From assembly GCF_010731715.1 (NCBI RefSeq), contig NZ_AP022587.1:1922001-1986000 (forward strand): a DNA stretch of 64,000 nt, written 5' to 3'. The notes beneath the pieces are model-generated. The model worked only from the letters and a program-made list of their open reading frames with translations, searched no databases and was not told where the DNA came from. This document shows positions 40,186 through 48,148 of this stretch, piece by piece. The DNA is from Mycobacterium stomatepiae (lineage in GTDB: Bacteria > Actinomycetota > Actinomycetes > Mycobacteriales > Mycobacteriaceae). Position numbers and translations under genes: made by a program. Numbering within the stretch: the first letter of the stretch is position 1; every line of letters starts with the position of its first letter.

Positions 40186-40250
40186 ATCCCACCCGGGACG
40201 CGTCGGTTTGGGGTCGTAGGGACCCCAGCCCGGCTTCGAATAACCCGACG

Positions 40251-40988
40251 TCAGTGGGCGGCCTTCTTACGTTCGATATCGGCCAGGGCGGCGGCCAATT
40301 CGGCCCGCTGGGCGGCCGAGCTCTCCCAGGACAGCTGCCGGTTCTTGACCACCTTGGCCGGCGCACCGACCGCGATCGAATAGTCGGGAACATCGCCGCG
40401 CACCACCGCGTGCGAACCGAGCACGCAACCCCGCCCGATCGACGTGCCCCGCAATACTGTCACCTTGACCCCGACCCAGGTGTCCGGTCCGATCCGGATC
40501 GGGGACTTGACGATGCCCTGGTCCTTGATCGGCAGGTTGATGTCGTCCATCCGGTGGTCGAAATCGCAGACATAGCACCAGTCGGCCATCAGCACCGAGC
40601 CGCCGAGCTCGATGTCGAGGTAGCAGTTGATCACGTTGTCGCGGCCCAGCACGACCTTGTCGCCGAACCGCAACGAGCCCTCGTGCGCGCGGATCGTGTT
40701 CTTGTCGCCGATGTGCACCCAGCGGCCGATCTCCAGCTGCGCCAGCTCGGGGGTCGCGTGGATCTCGACACCCTTGCCGAGGAACACCATGCCGCGCGTG
40801 ATGATGTGCGGATTGGCCAGCTTGAACTTCAGCAACCGGAAGTACCGCACCAGGTACCACGGGGTATAGGCGCGGTTTCTCAGCACCCACTTCAGCGAAG
40901 CCAGCGTCAAGAACTTGGCCTGGCGTGGGTCTCGCAGCCGCTGGCCCCGCCAGCGGCGGTGGACCGGGGCGCCCCACATGCTCGTCAC
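40251..40988 (-). CDS. Left-handed beta-helix acyltransferase (Rv3034c-like)
   Basis: Hexapeptide-repeat transferase: repeats such as IGRWVHIGDKNTIRAHEG, VVLGRDNVINCYLD and IRIGPDTWVGVKVTVLRGTS give the left-handed beta helix, with IGRGCVLGSHAVVRGDVPDYSIAVGAPAKVVKN (read in parts) at the end of the coil as in WbbJ/CysE-type acetyltransferases. It probably O-acetylates a sugar or lipid. GTG at 40988 gives 245 aa; TTG at 41012 or ATG at 40979 are alternatives. Confidence 0.88.
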   Translation of the reverse strand: MTSMWGAPVHRRWRGQRLRDPRQAKFLTLASLKWVLRNRAYTPWYLVRYFRLLKFKLANPHIITRGMVFLGKGVEIHATPELAQLEIGRWVHIGDKNTIRAHEGSLRFGDKVVLGRDNVINCYLDIELGGSVLMADWCYVCDFDHRMDDINLPIKDQGIVKSPIRIGPDTWVGVKVTVLRGTSIGRGCVLGSHAVVRGDVPDYSIAVGAPAKVVKNRQLSWESSAAQRAELAAALADIERKKAAH

Positions 40989-41125
40989 AGCCGAAAAGCC
41001 TAACGCGGTCAATCATCAGTGCGCGAACCGCCACGGGTTACCCTCACCTGTACTCAATCGCCGCCGAACGGCCGGGTCCGCCCTCGAGCGGCCCGCGTTG
41101 GAAAAAAGGATTTGGGAAACCCAAG

Positions 41126-42448
41126 GTGCTTGCCCGACAACCCATCAGTGGGCTTCGGCGTTGCTCATCCGTGGTGCTGGCGGCGGTGCTGGCGATCGGG
41201 CTCGGCGGTTGCGGCAACACCGATGCATGGGTCGAAGCGGCACCCGCGCCCGGCTGGTCGGCGCAGTATGCCGACGCGGCCAACAGCAGCTACACGGCGA
41301 CCGCCGGCGCCAACAAGCTGTCCCTGCAGTGGACGCGGTCGGTCAAGGGCAGCCTGGGGGCCGGTCCGGGACTGGGCTCGAGCAGCTACCTCGCCCTGAA
41401 CGCACAAACACCGGCCGGATGTTCGCTGATGGAATGGGAGAACAACGACAACGGCCGGCAACGCTGGTGCGTGCGGCTGTTCCAGGGCGGCGGTATCGCT
41501 GGTCCGCTGTTCGACGGCTTCGACAATCTCTACGTCGGGCAGCCGGGCGCCTTCTTGTCCTTTCCGGTGACGCAATGGACGCGGTGGCGCCAGCCGGTGA
41601 TCGGAATGCCTTCCACCCCAAGGTTTCTCGCCGACGGACAACTCCTGGTCACCACGCACCTCGGACAGGTGCTGGTTTTCGACGCGCATCGGGGCATGGT
41701 GGTCGGCAGTCCGCTCGACCTGGTCGACGGGATCGACCCGACGGACGCGACGCGCGGGCTGGCCGATTGCGCGCCGGCGCGGCAGGGCTGCCCGGCCGCG
41801 GCCGCCCCCGCCTTCTCGGCGGCCAGCGGGATGGCGGTGCTCGGAGTCTGGCAGCCGGGCGCCCCGGCGGCGGGACTGGTGGGGCTCAAATACCACCGCG
41901 GGCAGACGCCCTTGCTGACCCGGGAGTGGGCCACCGACGCCGTCGGGGCCGGGGTGATTTCCAGCCCCGTGCTGTCGGCTAGCGGATCGACCGTCTACGT
42001 CAACGGCCGCGACCAACGGTTGTGGGCCCTGTCGGCCGCCGACGGGAAACCGAAGTGGTCCGCGCCGCTGGGATTCCTGGCCCAGACGCCGCCGGCGGTC
42101 ACCCCGGAGGGCCTGATCGTGTCGGGCGGTGGACCGGATACCCGGCTGGTGGCCTTCAAGGATGCCGGCGACCACGGCGACCAGGTCTGGCGCCGCGACG
42201 ACATCACCCCGTTGTCGTCGTCGGGCCTGGCCAGTTCCGGCGTCGGTTACGCGGTGGTGAGCGGGCCGCCGCACGACGACGCCCCCGGCATGTCACTGCT
42301 GGTGTTCGACCCCGGCAACGGCCACACGATCAATAGCTATCCGCTACCCGCGGCCACCGGCTACCCCGTCGGCATCGCGATCGGCACCGACCGCCGGGTG
42401 GTGGCCGCCACCAGCGATGGTCAGGTCTACGGCTTCGCCCCGGTCTGA
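41126..42448 (+). CDS. PQQ-like beta-propeller lipoprotein (Rv3035-like)
   Basis: 440 aa. A signal peptide (LRRCSSVVLAAVLAIGLGGC) has its lipobox cysteine near residue 28. The mature part is an eight-bladed PQQ-like propeller: GPGLGSSSYLALN, GPLFDGFDNLYVGQPG, GVISSPVLSASGSTVYVNGRDQRLWALSAADGKPKW (quoted in part) and a final GTDRRVVAATSDGQVYGF. Probably a scaffold or ligand-binding surface lipoprotein. The GTG start places the signal peptide properly; the frame is open further upstream with no coding support. Confidence 0.85.
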   Translation: MLARQPISGLRRCSSVVLAAVLAIGLGGCGNTDAWVEAAPAPGWSAQYADAANSSYTATAGANKLSLQWTRSVKGSLGAGPGLGSSSYLALNAQTPAGCSLMEWENNDNGRQRWCVRLFQGGGIAGPLFDGFDNLYVGQPGAFLSFPVTQWTRWRQPVIGMPSTPRFLADGQLLVTTHLGQVLVFDAHRGMVVGSPLDLVDGIDPTDATRGLADCAPARQGCPAAAAPAFSAASGMAVLGVWQPGAPAAGLVGLKYHRGQTPLLTREWATDAVGAGVISSPVLSASGSTVYVNGRDQRLWALSAADGKPKWSAPLGFLAQTPPAVTPEGLIVSGGGPDTRLVAFKDAGDHGDQVWRRDDITPLSSSGLASSGVGYAVVSGPPHDDAPGMSLLVFDPGNGHTINSYPLPAATGYPVGIAIGTDRRVVAATSDGQVYGFAPV

Positions 42449-42488
42449 GCCCGCTAGACAGCCAGGGTCTGAGCCGCTAGACAGCCAG
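42442..42488. repeat. Short tandem duplication at the convergent gene ends
   Basis: GGTCTGAGCC(C)GCTAGACAGCCAG occurs twice, head to tail (42442-42465 and 42466-42488), the first copy with one extra C. The first copy carries the stop of the PQQ-like gene and the second the stop of the DUF3298 gene. A recent duplication has separated two ends that would otherwise overlap. Confidence 0.85.
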
Positions 42489-43160
42489 CGGAGGGATCGC
42501 GTTGCGCGGCACCTGGGCCTGGCAGGGGCCGGCCAATGCGGGCAGCATCTCCCCGGGCGCGAAGTAGAAGATCAGCTGGTCGTCGGTGATGGCGAAGTTC
42601 TGATAGTGCGATGGGTCGCGGCCCGACGACGGCAAGATCGCGGCGCCGAGCGCGTTCTGGCGTTCTAGGTCGGCCTTGACCAGCGGGAAGATCGCCTCCA
42701 GTGGCGACGTGTTGGGGACGAACAGATTGTCAAAGGTGATCGGCTGCTTGGTGCCCAGGTTGTAGTTGAACGCCTTGTACCAAGTGGACGTGTGCGATCC
42801 GCCGACGTCCTGGAAGAACTTGAGCACCACGCTGCGGGTGTTGTGCGGCGGCTGACCGGCGAAGTGCTGTTCGCTGGTCGCCTCCAATTGGTAGGGCTGG
42901 TCGCGCGGGCCGGTGGTCTGCGCGACGGAGAGGAATCCGTCGCGGTTCTGCGTGACGTAGTCGGTCAGCGGCTGCGGGTCCGGGTAGTCAGCCGGAAACG
43001 TGATGTTCAGCGTGTACGTCGCGCCGGTCGTACGGATGTGGCACATTTGCCCGGCCTCGAGGGTGCCGCCCACGCCGGCACACGATGGCGGTTCGGCGGC
43101 AGCCGGCCAGCCCAGCAGAACCATGGTGAACAGCACCGCGGCCGCGATCAGATAACGCAT
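42477..43160 (-). CDS. Secreted DUF3298-type protein TB22.2 (Rv3036c-like)
   Basis: A signal peptide (RYLIAAAVLFTMVLLGWPAAA, cleavage near residue 22) precedes a 205-residue secreted domain of the RsiV/DUF3298 type: TYTLNITFPADYPD, VLKFFQDVGGSHTSTWYKAF, LGTKQPITFDNLFVPN, FAITDDQLIFYFAPGEML. Two cysteines near the mature N-terminus and one near the C-terminus. Function unknown; the homologue is a secreted antigen. ATG, 227 aa. Confidence 0.88.
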   Translation of the reverse strand: MRYLIAAAVLFTMVLLGWPAAAEPPSCAGVGGTLEAGQMCHIRTTGATYTLNITFPADYPDPQPLTDYVTQNRDGFLSVAQTTGPRDQPYQLEATSEQHFAGQPPHNTRSVVLKFFQDVGGSHTSTWYKAFNYNLGTKQPITFDNLFVPNTSPLEAIFPLVKADLERQNALGAAILPSSGRDPSHYQNFAITDDQLIFYFAPGEMLPALAGPCQAQVPRNAIPPLAV

Positions 43161-43230
43161 GACTTGATTGTCCTCGTCGACGTAAAAGGCGAGGTCCCCC
43201 GGAAAGTGACCGCCGACAGCGTACAGGGCA

Positions 43231-44423
43231 CTACCGCGACGGGCGGCACGCATACGCCGTCGCACGCCCGGCGACCCCGGTGCCGATGCGGGCGATGACC
43301 ACCGACAGCGGCTGGCTACCGCGCGGCCGCAGCCGTCGCCGCAACGCGTCGGGGTCGACTCGTACCCCGCGCACCAGGATCTCCAGCGCCCCGCAATCGC
43401 GCGCCGACAGGGCGTGGCGAAGCCGCCGCTCGTCGAACTCCAGCTGCTCGAGCACCTCGAAGCCGCGCACGTCCGGCGGCAGCCGGTCGCCGGACAGGTA
43501 GGCGATGTCGGGGTCGAGCTGCCACAGCCCATGCCGCGCGCCGTAATGGCGCACCAGCCCGGCCCGAACCACGGCGCCGTCCGGGTCGACGATCCATCGC
43601 CCGGCCGGGGCCACCGGACAGTCGTCGGGATCGGCGTCGGTAAGCTGTTCGCCGCGTTCCAGGATGCTGGCGCGGCGGCGAACGCCCGGCTCGGCCAGGC
43701 GGCCCGACCACAGGCACGCTTCCCGCACCGAGCCCTGATACGACGTCAGCTCGATTTCGCCGTCGAAGCCGAGTCGTCCGAGTTGGTCGAAATCGATTCC
43801 GGGAGCGCACTTTACGACGAGTTCGCGGCCTCGATAGCAGTCGAACAACTCCCCAGGCCCGGTTGGTAGTCGGCCGGGTTGAAGCGGCGTCGACCGCCGC
43901 TGCGGCGCGCCGGGTCGACGATCACCACCGCGTCACGAGTCACCGGGTGCAGGGCGTCGGCGCGGCACAGACCGGCGCCCGGGCCCAGGTTGTGGGCCGC
44001 CATCGCCAGCCGCACCGGGTCGATATCGCTGCCCAGCGCTTGGACCCCCGCGTCGCGCAGCGCGGCCACTTCGGTGCCGATCGAACAGGTCGCATCGTGA
44101 ACGAGCGCCCCGGCCACGCCCAGCCTTCGGGCCCGATGCAGCGCCACCGGAGCCGCGGTGGCTTGCTGCAGCGCCTCGTCGGTGAACAGCCAGTGCGAGA
44201 CGTCACCCAGCTTGCCGATGGCGCGGCGGCGCAGCAGGGTGGTTTCCACCAGCACCGGCGCCCGGTCGCCGAAGCTGGCCCGCACCGCGGCGATATCGGC
44301 GAGCCGGGTGGCGTCCGTCAACGTGAATTCGGCGACCGCGGCCAGCGCCGCGACACCCGCTTCCGAGCGCAGGTAACCGACGTCGTCGGTGGTGAAGCGC
44401 AGGCCTGGAGCGGACTGGTTCAG
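43231..44423 (-). pseudogene. THUMP-like SAM methyltransferase (Rv3037c-like), frameshifted
   Basis: The first frame gives TTDDVGYLRSEAGVAALAAV through the methyltransferase core (VHDATCSIGTEVAAL, GSDIDPVRLAMAAHNLGPGA, VIVDPARRSGGRRRFNPADY) to PGLG; the protein then continues one frame away with ELFDCYRGRELVVKCAPGID to a normal C-terminus. The break is in a G run (plus-strand CCCC 43851-43854); one extra G restores ~397 aa. No ATG, GTG or TTG precedes the conserved N-terminus; a CTG overlapping the upstream stop as CTGA is the best start. Real inactivation or assembly indel cannot be told apart here. Confidence 0.82.
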
Positions 44424-45382
44424 GAGGGTTTGACCCCGGTGATCATCACGTTGTAGAACCAACCCTTCGGCGCCAGGTGCCGCCAGATGTTGGCGTCGAC
44501 CCAGCTCAGCGTCTTCCAGCCGTTGAAGGCGAATTTCGCCCAGCCCCAGCCGAGACGCCCGGGCGGCACCGACGCCTCGAAGGTGCGCACCGGCCAGCCG
44601 AACATCGCGGCGGTGAACTCCTCGCTGGCGGTCGCGACCTGCTCGGCGCCGGCGTTGGTGGCCATCCGCTCCAGGTCCTCGGGCGCGAAGGTGTGCAGGT
44701 CGACGATGGCTTCCAGCGCCGCGACGCGGGAGGATTCGTCGAGTTCGACCTGCGGGCGCCGCCAGCTGCCCAGGCCGGGCAGCTTGGTGACGTTGGTGGC
44801 CACCCGCCAGGTCAGGGTGGACAACGAGCGGGCGTAGACCTCGCCGACATTGGTCGGCTCGCCGGCGAACACGAAGCGGCCGCCGGGCTTGAGCACCCGG
44901 ATCACCTCGCGCAGCGACAGCTCGACGTCGGGAATGTGGTGCAGTACGGCATGCCCGACCACCAGGTCGAAGGTGTTGTCGTCGTACGGGATGCCCTCGG
45001 CGTCGGCGACCCGGCCGTCGATGTCCAGACCCAGCGATTGCCCGTTGCGGGTGGCGACCTTGACCATGCCGGGCGACAGATCGGTGACCGAGCCGCGCCG
45101 CGCGACGCCGGCCTGGATTAGGTTGAGCAGGAAAAAGCCTGTGCCACAACCTAATTCGAGGGCACGATCATACGGCAGCTCACGCTGGACCTCGTCGGGC
45201 ACGGCGGCGTCGAAGCGGCCGCGGGCGTAATCCACGCAGCGCTGGTCATAGGAGATTGACCACTTCTCGTCGTAGGTCTCGGCCTCCCAGTCGTGGTAGA
45301 GCACCTGGGCGAGCTTGGTGTCGTGCCGGGCGGCTTCGACCTGGTCGGCCGTGACATGGGCCGACGGAGTTACTTCGGTCAT
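44420..45382 (-). CDS. SAM-dependent methyltransferase (Rv3038c-like)
   Basis: Class I methyltransferase of 320 aa: DWEAETYDEKWSISYDQRCV, motif I ALELGCGTGFFLLNL, SVTDLSPGMVKVATR, then DNTFDLVVGHAVLHHIPD and VLKPGGRFVFAGEP. The C-terminal part (WGWAKFAFNGWKTLSWVDAN) is family specific. Substrate unknown. The ATG is 40 codons inside the longest frame. Probably co-transcribed with the Rv3037c-type gene, with which it overlaps by 4 bases. Confidence 0.9.
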   Translation of the reverse strand: MTEVTPSAHVTADQVEAARHDTKLAQVLYHDWEAETYDEKWSISYDQRCVDYARGRFDAAVPDEVQRELPYDRALELGCGTGFFLLNLIQAGVARRGSVTDLSPGMVKVATRNGQSLGLDIDGRVADAEGIPYDDNTFDLVVGHAVLHHIPDVELSLREVIRVLKPGGRFVFAGEPTNVGEVYARSLSTLTWRVATNVTKLPGLGSWRRPQVELDESSRVAALEAIVDLHTFAPEDLERMATNAGAEQVATASEEFTAAMFGWPVRTFEASVPPGRLGWGWAKFAFNGWKTLSWVDANIWRHLAPKGWFYNVMITGVKPS

Positions 45383-45463
45383 GCAGGGCAGCCTAATAGC
45401 CAGCCGATCGGCCTTCGAACGAGGTGAAGTGCTAATCAGCGCTACCGGCCTAAACTCATCGAC

Positions 45464-45762
45464 GTGGCTGACGTTCTTGGGGTCAGTGATGAGGCGCTGC
45501 AACTACTGGCAGCGCACTGCGAGACGATTTCGGCGGAGTCGGTGGCGGCGACTCCGCTGCCCCGAGTTGGGCTACCAATTCAGGCGACGTCTGGCGCCGC
45601 GGTGCTGCCCATGCGGCCCTCGACGGAGCCATCGCGGCCTTGGCTCAGCGAGCGCAGGCGAGCGCGGTCAAGCCGGCCGCAGCGAGCGCCGAGTTCGCAA
45701 TGGCCGATGCCGATGGTGCGCAGCAAGCCGCCGCCGTCGCTATCTCGATATCGCAGGTGTAA
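45464..45762 (+). pseudogene. EspC-like (DUF2580) type VII secretion target, frameshifted
   Basis: From GTG the frame reads ADVLGVSDEALQLLAAHCET and ISAESVAATPLPRVGLPIQA, the two-helix start of small EspC/DUF2580 secretion substrates. Around 45601-45606 it shifts: the second half AAHAALDGAIAALAQRAQAS to AAAVAISISQV lies one frame away and stops at 45762, 3 bases before the next gene. One added base near GCGGTG restores ~99 aa. Family members are secreted or act with type VII systems. No PE/PPE or esx gene is nearby. Confidence 0.7.
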
Positions 45763-45765
45763 TCC

Positions 45766-46314
45766 GTGGCGGCGGTCGGCGGTGCGGGAGTGCCGTCCCT
45801 CTCGGAGATCCAAGCCTGGGATATCGCTCATTTAGAAGGTGCAGCAACGGACTGGAAAGCCACCGCCGAGCATTGGGAGTCCTCTTTCACCTCTATTCAT
45901 CGGGTGACGGTGTCGCCAGGTGGAACGGTATGGGAAGGCGTCGCCGCCGAGGCGGCACAGGAAAGAGCGTTCGCTGATCTGGTCAAGGTGCGAGGGCTGG
46001 CTGATGTCCTGCACGAATCCTCGGCGATTGCGCGCCGGGGAGCTGAGACTCTCGATGCCGCCAAGCGCAGCGTGCTGGATGCGGTCGAGGAAGCCAATAG
46101 CGCCGGATACGTTGTGGGCGAAGATCTTTCGGTGACGCCGCCGCGAGCCGGTGTGGCGGCTCAAGCCCAGGCGCAGGTGTACGCGGCCGACATTCAGCAA
46201 CGCGCCGCGCAGCTGGTCGCCCACGACCAACCAATCGCCGCCAAGATCACCGCCGCCAGTGCACCTCTGAGCGCTGTCACTTTCGCCGAACCGCAGGCAC
46301 CAGCAATTACGTGA
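45766..46314 (+). CDS. WXG-motif type VII secretion-associated protein
   Basis: 182 aa, almost entirely helical: IQAWDIAHLEGAATDWKATA, then GGTVWEGVAAEAAQERAF with a WEG (WXG) turn between helices, then ADVLHESSAIARRGAETLDA and a variable tail. This resembles the N-terminal secretion domain of mycobacterial polymorphic-toxin-like proteins, which usually carry several hundred more residues. The expected C-terminal effector domain is missing, so it is short for its type or truncated. GTG start right after the EspC-like gene. Unknown function. Confidence 0.65.
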   Translation: MAAVGGAGVPSLSEIQAWDIAHLEGAATDWKATAEHWESSFTSIHRVTVSPGGTVWEGVAAEAAQERAFADLVKVRGLADVLHESSAIARRGAETLDAAKRSVLDAVEEANSAGYVVGEDLSVTPPRAGVAAQAQAQVYAADIQQRAAQLVAHDQPIAAKITAASAPLSAVTFAEPQAPAIT

Positions 46315-46429
46315 GTGCGCGCGCGATACCTATTCGCAGGCTTTACCTCGGTAAAGATCATTGACTTGTTGCTAAATGAATACATTCCGTGGACGGCCGG
46401 GCTAAGAACCGGAACGGATGGAGACACCC

Positions 46430-46654
46430 GTGAGCAATGTTCTGGACGCCATCCCAGCGGAGCATCGCGCGGTGATCATCGACGAATTGACACGCCTGCA
46501 TCCGACGATGCTGGCTGAACTTCGCGCGACACAAGGGCCAAGCAGCGAGCAGACTCGCGCCGTGATGGACGTCCTCATCAACGAGATGATGAACAATTTT
46601 GGGCCAGATTGGCAGCCCAATGAGCGTGGGCGAGCCATCGAAAATGCAAGGTAA
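46430..46654 (+). CDS. Small hypothetical protein downstream of the WXG gene
   Basis: 74 aa reading SNVLDAIPAEHRAVIIDELT followed by RLHPTMLAELRA and VLINEMMNNFGPDWQPNERG. Acidic, helical, no membrane segment. GTG preferred because GGAG lies 6 bases ahead; an in-frame ATG at 46418 is possible. Its position after a secreted WXG protein suggests a partner or immunity-like role, but there is no direct evidence. Not recognised. Confidence 0.5.
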   Translation: MSNVLDAIPAEHRAVIIDELTRLHPTMLAELRATQGPSSEQTRAVMDVLINEMMNNFGPDWQPNERGRAIENAR

Positions 46655-46772
46655 GACCATCCTCGACGAAGTCATTGAGTCGGGGCCCATCGGCAAGACC
46701 CGATGGCGGCCGCTGTCGCGGGGGAATCTTCCTATGCCCCAACATGTTTCATGACCGGCGTTGGTGAGTTAT

Positions 46773-48017
46773 CTAGTTGGTTGTTGGTGGTGGTATCGGT
46801 TGGAAGGGTTGGTACCACCACCATTGGGCGCGTTCGCCGGTGGGCCCGGGGCAGGGTGGGACTTGGGGTGGGGCGTGGGTGGGTGGGCGTGCCAGTGATC
46901 CTGGGTTCAGTGGTTGGCCGTCCTCGTCGGTGATGGTGAGATCGTTTGCGGGTCCGGTGAGGGTGATGAGGCCGCGGTGGTGTGCTCGATGGTGGTAGGG
47001 ACAAACCAGGACCAGATTGGACAACTCGGTGGGGCCGCCGTCTTCCCAATGCTGGAGGTGATGGGCGTGCAGACCGCGGGTGGCCCCACAACCGGGGACC
47101 ACGCAGGTGCGGTCGCGGTGCTCGAGCGCGCGGCGCAGCCGCCGACTGATCACCCGCGTGGTCCGGCCGGCGCCGATGACCTCGCCGTCGCGTTCGAACC
47201 ACACCTCGCCGGTGGCATCACAGGTCAGGTAGTGGCGTTGCGCGTCGGTGAGCAGCGGACCCACATGCAGGGCGGCGGCGCGCTTTTCCACATCGAGGTG
47301 CACGACCACGGTGGTGTGCTGCCCGTGCGGACGCCGCGCCACCTCCGCGTCCCACCCCGCCTCGACCAGGCGCATAAACGCCTCGAGGGTGCCCGGCACC
47401 GGCGCCGCCACCTCCGATGCACGATCGCCCTCGTCGTGGTCGTGCTTCCACTCGGCGATCAGCGCATCACGATGAGACGCCAGTGCCGCGTCGAACGTCG
47501 CCGCATCCGGGTGCGCAAGTTTGATCCGCCAGCACGTGAGCTCCTCGTCAGAGGTCTGGGTGATCGAGGCCTGCGGCCGCGGCCGGGCCGGTTCGGGGTG
47601 TGGTTCCAGCGTGACCGCGGTACGCAACTGGCTGACGGTGGCAATGCTGGCCAACGCCGCGTAATGCTCATCAGAGCCGTCGCTCGCTCGGGCCGCGATC
47701 ACGCCGACCTGATCCAGTGACAGCCGACCCTCCTTCATGCCCTGCGTGCAGCGGGGAAACTCCTCCCAGCGGCGCGCCACCGTGGCGATCGTATGGGCAT
47801 TGGCCGAGGAAGAACCCAGCTTCCAGCCCAGCAACGCCGCCACCGACCGCGCCCCCGTCATCCCACACAACCCGTCACGATCGATCTCGGCGGCGATCTC
47901 CACAATGCGCCCATCAACCGCATTACGCTGACCAGCCAACTCCGCCAACTCATCGAACAACACCTCAAGCCGCTGCTTAGGGCTCACCACCACGGCACAC
48001 GACGCGCTCGACGACAT
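46773..48017 (-). CDS. REP13E12-family protein: DUF222 plus HNH endonuclease domain
   Basis: 414 aa. The DUF222 N-terminal region (LFDELAELAGQRNAVDGRIV, SVAALLGWKLGSSSANAHTI) is followed by a C-terminal HNH nuclease domain with CVVPGCGATRGLHAHHLQHW, GPTELSNLVLVCPYHHRAHH (C-X4-C, HH, N, H pattern). These 13E12-repeat proteins are multicopy in mycobacteria; some copies carry the attachment site of prophage phiRv1. ATG with GAGG 8 bases upstream. A proline-rich tail ends the protein. Its cellular role is unknown. Confidence 0.88.
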   Translation of the reverse strand: MSSSASCAVVVSPKQRLEVLFDELAELAGQRNAVDGRIVEIAAEIDRDGLCGMTGARSVAALLGWKLGSSSANAHTIATVARRWEEFPRCTQGMKEGRLSLDQVGVIAARASDGSDEHYAALASIATVSQLRTAVTLEPHPEPARPRPQASITQTSDEELTCWRIKLAHPDAATFDAALASHRDALIAEWKHDHDEGDRASEVAAPVPGTLEAFMRLVEAGWDAEVARRPHGQHTTVVVHLDVEKRAAALHVGPLLTDAQRHYLTCDATGEVWFERDGEVIGAGRTTRVISRRLRRALEHRDRTCVVPGCGATRGLHAHHLQHWEDGGPTELSNLVLVCPYHHRAHHRGLITLTGPANDLTITDEDGQPLNPGSLARPPTHAPPQVPPCPGPTGERAQWWWYQPFQPIPPPTTN

Positions 48018-48148
48018 AACCACATCCTCGCAGCCACCTACGACAAATTTCGGCCGCTCAAATCCGCGCCAGGAAGCGGCCGCCATCACTGCCAACAGGT
48101 GCGTCACCGCGCGATCCACGCCAGCACGCGCCCCAGGGTGCCGCAAGC

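Noticed and set aside
46773..48017. HNH protein as a restriction or homing endonuclease of a defence island
   Set aside because: The DUF222-HNH layout is that of the multicopy REP13E12 family and there is no methyltransferase, intein or intron context.
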